A stretch of 64,000 nt of DNA from JBDHHQ01 sp039586035 (lineage in GTDB: Bacteria > Gemmatimonadota > Gemmatimonadetes > Longimicrobiales > Gaopeijiaceae). The stretch is taken from positions 62,001-126,000 of the forward strand of contig JBDHLD010000003.1 in assembly GCA_039586035.1 (NCBI GenBank), given 5' to 3'. Position numbers and translations under genes: made by a program. The first letter of the stretch is position 1. Each line of letters starts with the position of its first letter. The notes below the pieces were generated by a model. The model searched no databases. It worked only from the letters and a program-made list of their open reading frames with translations, and was not told where the DNA came from. This document shows, one piece after another, positions 42,196-50,612 of the stretch.

Positions 42196-44118
42196 TCAGA
42201 AGACCACGGCCGGCTGTTCCTGCAGCTTGGCGATCCACAGTCCCGAGTTCAGGTCCGAGGTGTAGATGTTGCCCTTGAACACCTGGGCGCCCCACGTCAT
42301 GGGCCAGTTCGGCACGACCATGTCGGCGTCGATGGTCTTGATGGCGGCCAGCTCCCGACCCTGGCGGTAGAGGTCGCCCCGGAGCTCCCCGGAAATGTCG
42401 ACCACCCGGAGACCGGCCTGGTAGTACCCCACGTACAGCTTGTCGTCCTCAGCCCAGAGGTTGTGGGCTCCGGCCTCGGGGATCTCGTATCGTGCCACTT
42501 CCACCGGTGCCTCCGGGTCTCCGTAGTCCACCACGTGCACGTATCCCCTGGCCTCGATGGGCCGCTCCGGGTCCCAGTCGTCTGGGAAGATCTCGTCTCC
42601 GATGAATAGATAGCGTCCATAACGCCATGCTACATGAGTATTTCCGACCGGATACTTGAACTGACTTACGAAGGCGGGGGTGCGCGGCGTGCCGCCGTGC
42701 GTTCCGGCTCCGACGTCGAGCATGACGATACCGTCGTCCCAATAGGAGAGGTACGCGTACCCGTCCTGGACGATCACGTCGTGGAGCGTCTTGTCCTGCT
42801 TCTCGAGGCCCCACCGGCCCACCTCGAGAGGGGCGTGACGGTCCGCGATGTCGATGACGTGCAGGTCCGACGTCCCGTTGTGGACGGCGTAGACGAGCTC
42901 GTTCTCGCCGTCGATCCAGACGTTGTGCACGCCACCGGTGACGGTCTCCGTGTACTCGGAGAGGATTACGGGGTGTGCCGGTGCGGAGAGGTCCAGGAGG
43001 ATGATCCCGTTGCGCCGGTTGGAGGCGCCCTCACGCGTGATGATTCCCAGCGTGTTGTCGGGGTGGATCTTCACGTCGTTGATGCGGCGAGCGTCCGCTT
43101 GGATCGAATCGGTGAGGACGGGAACTCCCGGATCGGTGACGTCCCACACCTTCATCCAGTCGTGGTAGAAGGTGCCGATATAGGCGTAGTCCCGCCCGTC
43201 GACGCCCTCGAACACCCACGTGTCTCCGGAGTGATGGGTGGAGGCGGGGCCGCGTCCCACCTTGACGAGCCGACTCTCGGTGGGTCGCCCCGTGACTCTG
43301 AGGATCCCGGACCGGGCGGTGGCTTCTCCGATCTGCGCGGATACTCGGTAGGTGCCCGGCGTCTCCGCCACGAACACGCCCTCGGCGCCGTCGGCCTCGA
43401 TCTGGGCGCCGGGCGCGCTCACGGTCCAGGCCGGATGGAGAGCCAGGCGTCCCCCGCCCTCCTCGATCCCCGTGAGACGGAAGCGGACGACGTCGCCGGT
43501 CCGGACCTCGCCGGACGAGGGTTCGAGCTCGTACTCGAGCTCGCCATGGTCCTCCACCTCGACGTTGATCGACCGCGAGACGTCTCCTGACCGGGCCCGG
43601 ATCGTGGCCCGCCCGGCCGCCAGCGCGTAGACCCGACCGCTCGCATCTACCGAGGCCACGGAGGGCTCGCTGCTCTCGAAGAGGAGCTCGGCTCCCGGCA
43701 GCGCCTCCTCGAAGGTGTCGATGGCGCGTACGCCCAAAGGTGCGCTCGTGCCCTTGGGCAAGACGTCGACCGGCAACGTGATCTCCAGACGGGCGAGCTC
43801 CTGACGGACCACGACGGTGACGAACGCCGCGGCGCTGCCCGAAACGGCGGATACGCGAGCTTCACCCGGCCGGATGGCCGTGATCCGGCCCGAGGCGTCG
43901 ACGGACACGATCTCGGGAGTCGTCGTGAACCACTGGACAGACGCGTCCGCCAGCTCGCTCCCGTCCCCCGCGTACGCCGTGGCGGTCGCGAGTCGGCTCT
44001 CGTCCACGCGGAGCTCCATGCGCTCAGGGTCCACCGCCACGCGGTCCGCGGTCTGCGCACCCAGTGGCAGGGCGGCCGGTACGGCGAGGGCGCACGTCAG
44101 CAGGGCGGTTCTCGTCAC
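42196..44118 (-). CDS. Exported Ig-like plus LVIVD-repeat beta-propeller protein
   Basis: 640 residues with signal peptide (MTRTALLTCALAVPAALPLG). The first ~270 residues hold two Big_2-like Ig domains (VSVDASGRITAIRPGEARVS and VASVDASGRVYALAAGRATI) and a third beta domain. From about 290 to the end, LVIVD repeats build a propeller: YAYIGTFYHDWMKVWDVTDP, GIITREGASNRRNGIILLDL, DLHVIDIADRHAPLEVGRWG, YAYLSYWDDGIVMLDVG, YVHVVDYGDPEAPVEVARYE, LRVVDISG. Such proteins are secreted and mostly of unknown role. It follows the esterase gene by 67 nt and precedes the dehydratase by 16 nt. Confidence 0.88.
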   Translation of the reverse strand: MTRTALLTCALAVPAALPLGAQTADRVAVDPERMELRVDESRLATATAYAGDGSELADASVQWFTTTPEIVSVDASGRITAIRPGEARVSAVSGSAAAFVTVVVRQELARLEITLPVDVLPKGTSAPLGVRAIDTFEEALPGAELLFESSEPSVASVDASGRVYALAAGRATIRARSGDVSRSINVEVEDHGELEYELEPSSGEVRTGDVVRFRLTGIEEGGGRLALHPAWTVSAPGAQIEADGAEGVFVAETPGTYRVSAQIGEATARSGILRVTGRPTESRLVKVGRGPASTHHSGDTWVFEGVDGRDYAYIGTFYHDWMKVWDVTDPGVPVLTDSIQADARRINDVKIHPDNTLGIITREGASNRRNGIILLDLSAPAHPVILSEYTETVTGGVHNVWIDGENELVYAVHNGTSDLHVIDIADRHAPLEVGRWGLEKQDKTLHDVIVQDGYAYLSYWDDGIVMLDVGAGTHGGTPRTPAFVSQFKYPVGNTHVAWRYGRYLFIGDEIFPDDWDPERPIEARGYVHVVDYGDPEAPVEVARYEIPEAGAHNLWAEDDKLYVGYYQAGLRVVDISGELRGDLYRQGRELAAIKTIDADMVVPNWPMTWGAQVFKGNIYTSDLNSGLWIAKLQEQPAVVF

Positions 44119-44185
44119 GTCGTTCCTCCCGTGAGTCGTTCTTCGGTCCCCGGTCTCGGGGCCGGGTCGGTTTCGAAGCAGCGCA

Positions 44186-45949
44186 CTAGTAGCGCCAACT
44201 GGTCAGGTCCGCACCCGGCGGGGCCGTCGCCCCGATCCGCTCGACGATCTTCGGGGCGAACATCTGGACGTACCGGAGCCGGGAATAGGCGTTGCTGCGG
44301 GTCTGATCACCGTTCCAGCAGTGCTCCGCCCGATCTCCGTAGTCGATCTCGCCGGCGAAGTAGGGGTCCGTCGTGCTCTCGAGGAACTCCTCGGCCAGGT
44401 AGACGGCGTTGTTCAGGTAGTAGTTGTCCATGTCGCCGACGTAGATGTTGATCTTGCCCTCGAGCCTCGGACCCAATTCGGCCCAGTCCCGCCTCATGAT
44501 GTGGACGAGGTCGTAGTTCTCCCGCCAATGGGCGGCAACCTCAGGGTCGATTTGGCCCGTCACCTTGTCCCAGAGACGCCGCGGATACCCGTCTTCGTCC
44601 ACCGGCGAGTACACGGCTTCCCAGATGTCCCATTGCTGGCCCGAGCGGCCGCGTGTGCCCAGCAGCAGCTCGCGGTGGTTCATCTCCTCCAACGTGGCAT
44701 CCACGTGGCCCAGGTAGTCGCGATGTCCCGGCCGAGGCGTGCGCTTGAAGGGGCTGTCGAGGTAGTAGGCGTTGGGGTCCTCGTAGATGTTCACCACCGT
44801 ATAGGCCCGGAAGTCGATGGGATCCGGACAGGCCCCGTAGGCGCCGTTGTAGTCGTCCGGATACTTGATCTGGACTCCCAGGGCTTCCCAGCCACCGGTC
44901 GAGCCGCCGTACAGGAACCGAGACCAACCCTCGCCGATTCCCCGGAACTGCTCCTCGATGTAGGGGATGAGCTCGTGGGTGATGGCGTCGCCGTAGGGGC
45001 CCAGGTTGGCCGAGTTCACGGCGTAGGAGTCGTCGTAGTAGGGGTTCGCGTGCTGGATCTCGATGACCAGCATGCGCGGAAAGTCCGGGCCGGTCCATTC
45101 CTGGTATAGCCGGTAGGCCTCTTCCTGCTGAATGCGGTTGTAGCAGTCCAGATCGAAACGGGCGCTGTACTCGCAGGGGAGGTCAGGGTCCGGGGGCTCC
45201 TCCCTCCAGCCGCCGAAGTCGTAGGGAAAATGCCCGTGGAAGACGGCGAGGGGATAGCGAGCGTCCGGATGCGCGTCGAAGCCCTCCGGCAGCAGCACGT
45301 GCGCCCCCAGGTACATGTCCGTGCCCCAGAAGTCCGAGAGCAGGTCGCTGCGTATGCGCACATGCCTCACGTATTCGTGCTCGGGCGGTGGCTCGATCTC
45401 GGGGATCCGCTGATCGAGCACGACCTCGATGGAGGCGTTACCCCCCGGATCCACCCGGACCTCCATCGGCGTGCTGTAGAGATTGCCCGGCTTGCGGTTC
45501 CACTGCTGTCCTTCCCCGCGATCCGGTGGAAGCTTCACGGTGTGGCCATCGGCCCGGCTGAAGGTCTCGTAGCGGTTCAGCAGGGCCTGGACCGTGTAGG
45601 TCCCCGCCGGTACGTCGGCCAGGCTTCGGATCGGATAGCCCCACGCCGAGCCGTCCACGGCGACCTGGCTCCCCGGAGCCCAGCCCTCGACGTCCACGCC
45701 GAACCCGAGCTGGGACTGGGGCCCGTCCGCGATCTGGAACCGGGGCTCCGCCGAGTCGTCCGTCGAGAGCATGACGAGCAAGCGGCCGTCCAACGGCGCG
45801 TCGGCGGCATCGGCCGGCAGGGACACGGAAAAGCGGAGCCGGGTCTGCTGCGACTCCTGACCCTCCGGTGCCTGACACGCCGGAAGGGTCAGCGCGAACA
45901 GGAGCACGGGGGCCGGCGGGAGTCGCCAGGGCATGCGCGGTAGTACCAT
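44186..45949 (-). CDS. Putative esterase-family lipoprotein
   Basis: 587 residues from ATG 45949 (MVLPRMPWRLPPAPVLLFAL), with GAGGG 8 nt upstream and a lipobox LPAC, so probably an outer- or inner-membrane lipoprotein facing the periplasm. An N-terminal ~170-residue beta domain precedes an alpha/beta hydrolase of the putative-esterase (D/EstA-like) family: YPLAVFHGHFPYDFGG, nucleophile S350 in FLYGGSTGGWEALG, GKINIYVGDMDNYYLNNAVY (acid region), and a late His in AEHCWNGD. The frame reaches 46090 upstream but the shorter start fits the lipobox spacing. First gene of a minus-strand run with the LVIVD and dehydratase genes. Substrate unknown. Confidence 0.83.
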   Translation of the reverse strand: MVLPRMPWRLPPAPVLLFALTLPACQAPEGQESQQTRLRFSVSLPADAADAPLDGRLLVMLSTDDSAEPRFQIADGPQSQLGFGVDVEGWAPGSQVAVDGSAWGYPIRSLADVPAGTYTVQALLNRYETFSRADGHTVKLPPDRGEGQQWNRKPGNLYSTPMEVRVDPGGNASIEVVLDQRIPEIEPPPEHEYVRHVRIRSDLLSDFWGTDMYLGAHVLLPEGFDAHPDARYPLAVFHGHFPYDFGGWREEPPDPDLPCEYSARFDLDCYNRIQQEEAYRLYQEWTGPDFPRMLVIEIQHANPYYDDSYAVNSANLGPYGDAITHELIPYIEEQFRGIGEGWSRFLYGGSTGGWEALGVQIKYPDDYNGAYGACPDPIDFRAYTVVNIYEDPNAYYLDSPFKRTPRPGHRDYLGHVDATLEEMNHRELLLGTRGRSGQQWDIWEAVYSPVDEDGYPRRLWDKVTGQIDPEVAAHWRENYDLVHIMRRDWAELGPRLEGKINIYVGDMDNYYLNNAVYLAEEFLESTTDPYFAGEIDYGDRAEHCWNGDQTRSNAYSRLRYVQMFAPKIVERIGATAPPGADLTSWRY

Positions 45950-46251
45950 CTCGGTTTCCCTCGGGAATCGGGCCAGTTCGGCTCGGACAAGAAGCGGAGA
46001 AGGTAGACTCCCTCGTGCGGCCGGGAAAAGGACTCGAGCACCAAGGCGGATTCCGGTCGCCGCACAGGCCAGCCGGATCCGATTCGTCATGGGCCGGTCG
46101 AGGCTTCCCCCTACGGTTCCGCTGAGGCGAGGTGCGACGACCGTGCCGGCCCTCGGCTCGTGTCGTACCTTGCCGGTCCCTCACGATCGACTAGACCGAG
46201 GAGCACGTCCTGGAACTCGCCTTCTCCGACGACCCGGCACTGACGGTAGCG
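45950..46251. other. 302-nt divergent intergenic region
   Basis: Between the esterase and antiporter genes; must hold both promoters, but I see no convincing boxes. Its last 42 nt are probably coding for the antiporter (see that entry). No RNA gene seen. Confidence 0.45.
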
Positions 46252-48090
46252 GTGGCGCTGGCCGCCGGCGTCATGGGTCAGACGGTAGCTCACCATCTCC
46301 GCATCCCGGGGATCGTGCTGCTGTTGCTCCTGGGGGTGATCCTGGGGCCCGACGGATTGGACATCGTGCGGCCCGAGAGCATCGGCACGGGCTTGCCCAT
46401 GCTGGTGGAGCTGGCCGTGGCGGTGATCCTCTTCGAGGGAGGGCTGAACCTCAGAATCCAACGGCTTCGGCATGAAGCGGTGGCGATCCGCTCGCTGATC
46501 ACCATAGGGGCGCTCGTGACTGCCGTGGGCGCCACCCTGGCGGTCCGTCTCGTCGAGGGCTGGGACTGGTCCCTCGCCATCCTCTTCGGCACGCTGGTCA
46601 TCGTGACGGGCCCCACCGTCATCACCCCGCTGCTACGGCGGATCCAGGTCAAGCGAAACGTCCACACGATCCTGGAGGCCGAAGGCGTGCTCATCGATCC
46701 CATCGGGGCCATCGTCGCGGTGGTGGCGCTGGAGGTGGTGGTGGCCGACTACGGGGCCGCCGCCGGTGGGCTGGAGGTCTTCGTCAAGTTGGGCACGGGT
46801 GTGCTTGTGGGCGCCATCGGGGGACTCGTCATCAGCGGGCTGCTCCGAGGACGCACGCTGGTGCCCGAACCGCTCCAGAACATCATGGCGCTGGCATTGG
46901 CCCTCGCGTCCTTCGAGGTCAGCAATGCGCTGCAGTCGGAGAGCGGCATCATGGCCGTCGTGGTGGCCGGCATGATCGTCGGCAACCTCACCGGCCTCAA
47001 GCAGGAGCTCCTGGAGTTCAAGGAGCAGCTCACGGTCATGTTGGTCGGCATGCTCTTCGTGCTGTTGGCGGCGGACGTGCGCGTCGTCGAGGTGCAGGCG
47101 ATCGGATGGTCGGGTTTGGTGACCATCGCGCTGCTCATGTTCGTCGTCCGTCCGTTGTGCGTTGGGGCGAGCACGATCGGCTCCGGCTTGACCTGGCGCG
47201 AGAAGGCGTTCTTGAGCTGGCTGTCGCCCCGCGGAATCGTGGCCGCCGCGGTGGCGTCGTTCTTCGCCCAGAGCATGGCGGAGCACGGGATGAGCGGAGG
47301 CCCGGAGCTTCGGGCCCTGGTCTTCATGGTCATCGCCGTGACCGTGGTCGTGCAAGGCCTCACCGGGGGGGGGGTCGCCTCCGCGCTGGGTGTTCGCAAG
47401 AAGCAGAACGACGGCTTTGCCATCGTTGGCGCCAACGCCCTCGGGCGCGCCCTGGCCGAGATCCTGGGCGGGCTGGGACACTCTGTGGTTCTGGTCGACC
47501 GCAACCCCCTGGAAGTGGCGGAAGCCGAGATCGAGGATCTGCCCATCGTGTACGGTGACGCCACGGATGAGAGCACGTTGTTGCGAGCCGACGTGGAGTG
47601 CAGGCGCGGCATCATCGCCGTCACACCGAACGCCGCCGTAAACCTCCTCGTGGTCCAGAGCGCCCGCGACATCGTACGCCACGAGGTCGCCACCTTCGTG
47701 GCGCTGAACCGAGGGAGCTCCGCCGCCCGCCTCGAGCGCATCGAGGCCGACGGTCATCACGTGCTCTTTGGCCAACCCGTAGACATGGAGCGCTGGAACC
47801 ACGACGTGCTCCGGTACGCCGCGGTCGTGGAGCGATGGACCTTCGATCCGGCCGTGGACCAGGTCGCGGATTCGGCGGTCTGGCTCGAGGACTGGGCGGG
47901 CAGCATGATGCTGGCACTGGCCGTCACCCGGAGAAAACAGACCTTTCCGGTCGACACCCGGACCCGGGCCCGCAAGGGCGACGTCTTCTTCTTCTGCACG
48001 CTGGCCGAACAGAGCGCTTCGGCAGGGCAGAGGCTACGCGACGCGGGCTGGGTGCCTTCGGACGACCTCGATGAGGTGCCTGAGGGGTGA
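46252..48090 (+). CDS. Monovalent cation:proton antiporter (CPA1/NhaP-like) with TrkA-N-like domain
   Basis: Inner-membrane exchanger of Na+ or K+ for H+. 612 residues as drawn. About 12 membrane helices in 1-385, with GVILGPDGLDIVRPESIGTG, AVILFEGGLNL, and the ion-binding region TLVIVTGPTVITPLLRR; SWLSPRGIVAAAVASFFA is typical of NhaP-type proteins. A Rossmann TrkA-N-like domain follows at about 390-510 (FAIVGANALGRALAEILGGL, VYGDATDESTLLRADVE), then a TrkA-C-like end. GTG 46252 would cut the first helix; the frame is open upstream to a stop at 46192, and CTG 46210 has GAGGAG 6 nt before it and restores the helix (LELAFSDDPALTVAVALAAG). The true start is uncertain. Confidence 0.9.
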   Translation: MALAAGVMGQTVAHHLRIPGIVLLLLLGVILGPDGLDIVRPESIGTGLPMLVELAVAVILFEGGLNLRIQRLRHEAVAIRSLITIGALVTAVGATLAVRLVEGWDWSLAILFGTLVIVTGPTVITPLLRRIQVKRNVHTILEAEGVLIDPIGAIVAVVALEVVVADYGAAAGGLEVFVKLGTGVLVGAIGGLVISGLLRGRTLVPEPLQNIMALALALASFEVSNALQSESGIMAVVVAGMIVGNLTGLKQELLEFKEQLTVMLVGMLFVLLAADVRVVEVQAIGWSGLVTIALLMFVVRPLCVGASTIGSGLTWREKAFLSWLSPRGIVAAAVASFFAQSMAEHGMSGGPELRALVFMVIAVTVVVQGLTGGGVASALGVRKKQNDGFAIVGANALGRALAEILGGLGHSVVLVDRNPLEVAEAEIEDLPIVYGDATDESTLLRADVECRRGIIAVTPNAAVNLLVVQSARDIVRHEVATFVALNRGSSAARLERIEADGHHVLFGQPVDMERWNHDVLRYAAVVERWTFDPAVDQVADSAVWLEDWAGSMMLALAVTRRKQTFPVDTRTRARKGDVFFFCTLAEQSASAGQRLRDAGWVPSDDLDEVPEG

Positions 48091-48266
48091 TCGCGGCGGG
48101 CGCCGCTCGGCTCGCGTAGCAGCCTGTCCCGTCAGAACCCCACCCCCTGCCGCGTTTCCCCTGTGCAAGCGCTCGTGGGTCCCCAAAACGCTCGAGATTC
48201 ATCGAAGCGGATCGGACTCGGGACCCGTTGACGGACGGATGACACGAAGAGTGGGGAGAGGGCACC

Positions 48267-48869
48267 GTGCGGAGCTCATGGGGGATATGGATGATGTTGG
48301 CCGGCCTGGCGGCCCTGCCGGCATCGACCTCGGCGCAGGAGGCGGAGACGCTCATTCGAGGTGGGATCGACAGCGGGGGGTTCGGGGGACCGGTCCTGAA
48401 GTTCACGGAAATCGACGACCAGTTCGGGCTGCTGGTGGGCTTCAGGGGCGGATGGATCGTGGACCACACGTTCGTGCTCGGGGCCGGGCTCTATGGCCTG
48501 GCCAACACGGGGAGCTTCGATCGCACCGGCCCCGGCGGCTTCCGGAACCGCCTGTTCATGGGCTACGGAGGTCTCGAAATGGAGTGGGTCATCAGCTCAC
48601 ACCGGATCGTGCATGTCTCCCTGCAGGGGCTGGTCGGGGCGGGCGGCGTGGGTTTCGAGGACGCGGAAGGCTGCTGCACGCACGAGACGGCCGACGCGTT
48701 CTTCATCGCGGAGCCCGGAGCGAACGTAATCCTCAACGTCCACAAGGTATTCCGGATCGGACTCGGGGGTTCGTACCGTTTCGTGCACGACGTGGACCTG
48801 GCGGGTCTCACCGACGAGTCTCTCCGAGGACCAGCGGGCACGCTGACGTTCAAGTTCGGGGCGTTCTGA
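48267..48869 (+). CDS. Small exported beta-barrel-like protein, unknown function
   Basis: 200 residues from GTG 48267, preceded by GAGAGGG. Signal peptide MRSSWGIWMMLAGLAALPAS then TSAQE. The mature part alternates short amphipathic strands with glycine-rich turns and ends in an aromatic residue (LTFKFGAF), as outer-membrane barrels do: GLLVGFRGGWIVDHTFVLGA, RLFMGYGGLEMEWVISSHRI, VFRIGLGGSYRFVHDVDLAG. A CC pair (GCCTHE) lies in one loop. I cannot name a family. It follows the antiporter by 176 nt and converges on the 49-kb operon. Confidence 0.75.
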   Translation: MRSSWGIWMMLAGLAALPASTSAQEAETLIRGGIDSGGFGGPVLKFTEIDDQFGLLVGFRGGWIVDHTFVLGAGLYGLANTGSFDRTGPGGFRNRLFMGYGGLEMEWVISSHRIVHVSLQGLVGAGGVGFEDAEGCCTHETADAFFIAEPGANVILNVHKVFRIGLGGSYRFVHDVDLAGLTDESLRGPAGTLTFKFGAF

Positions 48870-49016
48870 CCGGAGCCCCTCGCCGGAGCGCCGATCCCCG
48901 CGGTTCCCGCCTGGGGGCGGTCTGTGCGGGGCGCGGCTTTCGAGCTGGTGGCGGGACCACCCGGGCGATGATCTGGTGGCGTCCGCGCTAGGTCCGGACG
49001 TGACGGAGGCGCGCGG

Positions 49017-50612
49017 CTAGAAGCCCCAGCGGCCCGACAGCCGCACCACCCTGTAGTCGTATCCGGCGTCCTCGCTTCCGCCCAACGACCCTACCGCGGC
49101 GTTCGTGTAGCCCAGTCCCAGAACGATCTCACGGGCCGGTGCCACGTGAAGCCCCACGGAAGCGAAGGTGCGTACGGCAAGGGTCCACGGTCCTTCGCTG
49201 CCCGCCTTCTGGGCCCCCGGGGCGCCTTCGACGGACCAGCGCCACGAACCGGCTTCGCCGCGCCACCGCACCATGCCTTCGGCCAGGACGTAGAGGTCCG
49301 GATCGAAGTAGCCGTCGTTCAGATTCTTCTCGAAGGAGAATCGACGGGTCGCGAGTCCGACCGTCAGTCTCCTTGGAAGATCCCGTTCGACACCCGCGCT
49401 GGCGGCGGTCCTTCGGTTCGGCTCGCTGCCCTCGTACCGACCGAGCGAGGCCGAAGAACGTGCTCGCCATCCCGCCCCGGGGTGCCACCATCCCGAGGCC
49501 GTGGCATCGCTCCGGGTCACGCCCACTACGATCAGGCGCGCCGTTTCGTCCAACGCTGCCCGGTCCCAGGACAGGCTCGCGCCGGCCCGGTGGCCCCGGG
49601 GACTCGATGCCGAAGCGGAGAGTCGGGCTTGGGCACCGCTTCCTTCCACGTCGCTGCCGCTGGCTCCAGCGCCGGCCGAGACGGTCCAGCCGGGCTCGAC
49701 CTGCAGCCAACCCTCGAAGAGGACGCCCCCAGCCATCAGTTCGGACCCGTTCACCCCGGCGACGCCGGTCCCTCGGACGTACGTGCGGGCGCGCATCTCC
49801 AGCCGGGGTCTCGGCCGCCACGCGGTCGTAGCGGTGAGCGTGGTGATCCGGTTTCCGTCGGAGTCGCTCTCATGGCTGAGACGACCGTCGACGCGAGGGG
49901 CAAGCGCGGTGCGGGCCCACGCCATCTGGACGGCCGCCTCTCGGTGTTCAGGCGCCAGCTCCAGAGCCCGATCCAGCACCTCGGCGGCGGCCGCCTCCCT
50001 GCCCTGCCAGCGCAAGGTCTGCGCGAGGCCCACGAGCCCCTCCACGTCCTCCGGCGCGGCGGCCGTCGCTCGACGCCAGAGCGCTTCGCCCTGAACCAGG
50101 GCCCCGTTCCAGGCGTGGCACCGCGCCAGCCCCTTCAGCGCCTCGGCGTCCTCCGGATTCTGAGCCAGCAGTCCTTCGTACAGCTCCGCGGCCAAGCCGA
50201 GCCGACCGTCCCACGCCAGCATCTGCGCCAGGCCCAACCGAGCCCCGCGGTGGTCCGGATGCAGCACGAGGATGCGGGCGTAGGCCGCCTCGGACTCGTG
50301 CATCCTTCCGGCCCAGGCCAGGGTGCGAGCCCGGTCCACGGCCGCCTCGACATTGGCCGGCTCGAGCTCCAGCAGCCGGTCGAAGAGCGCCAGGCTGGCG
50401 TCGTGATCGGCCTCCCATGCCCGCATGAGCGCGAGGCGGTGGAGCGCTCGCCCGTCGGACGAATCGGCGGCGAGGCGCGTCTCGTACAGCCGCCGGGCGG
50501 TGTCGGTGTCACCGTCGCGCCAGGCCAGGTCGGCCGCGTCCTGACCGGCTGCCGCGGAGGCGCACAGAACGAGGCCCGTGACCGCTGTCGCAACCCAGCG
50601 TGAGCCCGTCAT
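49017..50612 (-). CDS. TPR plus outer-membrane beta-barrel protein (YaiO/PgaA-like)
   Basis: 531 residues from ATG 50612. Signal peptide MTGSRWVATAVTGLVLCASA. Residues about 25-245 are six or so TPR units (TARRLYETRLAADSSDGRAL, LRWQGREAAAAEVLDRALEL); about 250-531 form a beta-barrel of the YaiO type (RPRLEMRARTYVRGTGVAGV, GASLSWDRAALDETARLIVV) ending GYDYRVVRLSGRWGF with terminal Phe. TPR-plus-barrel is the layout of exopolysaccharide export porins such as PgaA and BcsC. The start overlaps the stop of the TPR-hydrolase gene upstream (ATGA). Last gene of the 49-56.6 kb operon; I infer it is the outer-membrane exit. Confidence 0.85.
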   Translation of the reverse strand: MTGSRWVATAVTGLVLCASAAAGQDAADLAWRDGDTDTARRLYETRLAADSSDGRALHRLALMRAWEADHDASLALFDRLLELEPANVEAAVDRARTLAWAGRMHESEAAYARILVLHPDHRGARLGLAQMLAWDGRLGLAAELYEGLLAQNPEDAEALKGLARCHAWNGALVQGEALWRRATAAAPEDVEGLVGLAQTLRWQGREAAAAEVLDRALELAPEHREAAVQMAWARTALAPRVDGRLSHESDSDGNRITTLTATTAWRPRPRLEMRARTYVRGTGVAGVNGSELMAGGVLFEGWLQVEPGWTVSAGAGASGSDVEGSGAQARLSASASSPRGHRAGASLSWDRAALDETARLIVVGVTRSDATASGWWHPGAGWRARSSASLGRYEGSEPNRRTAASAGVERDLPRRLTVGLATRRFSFEKNLNDGYFDPDLYVLAEGMVRWRGEAGSWRWSVEGAPGAQKAGSEGPWTLAVRTFASVGLHVAPAREIVLGLGYTNAAVGSLGGSEDAGYDYRVVRLSGRWGF

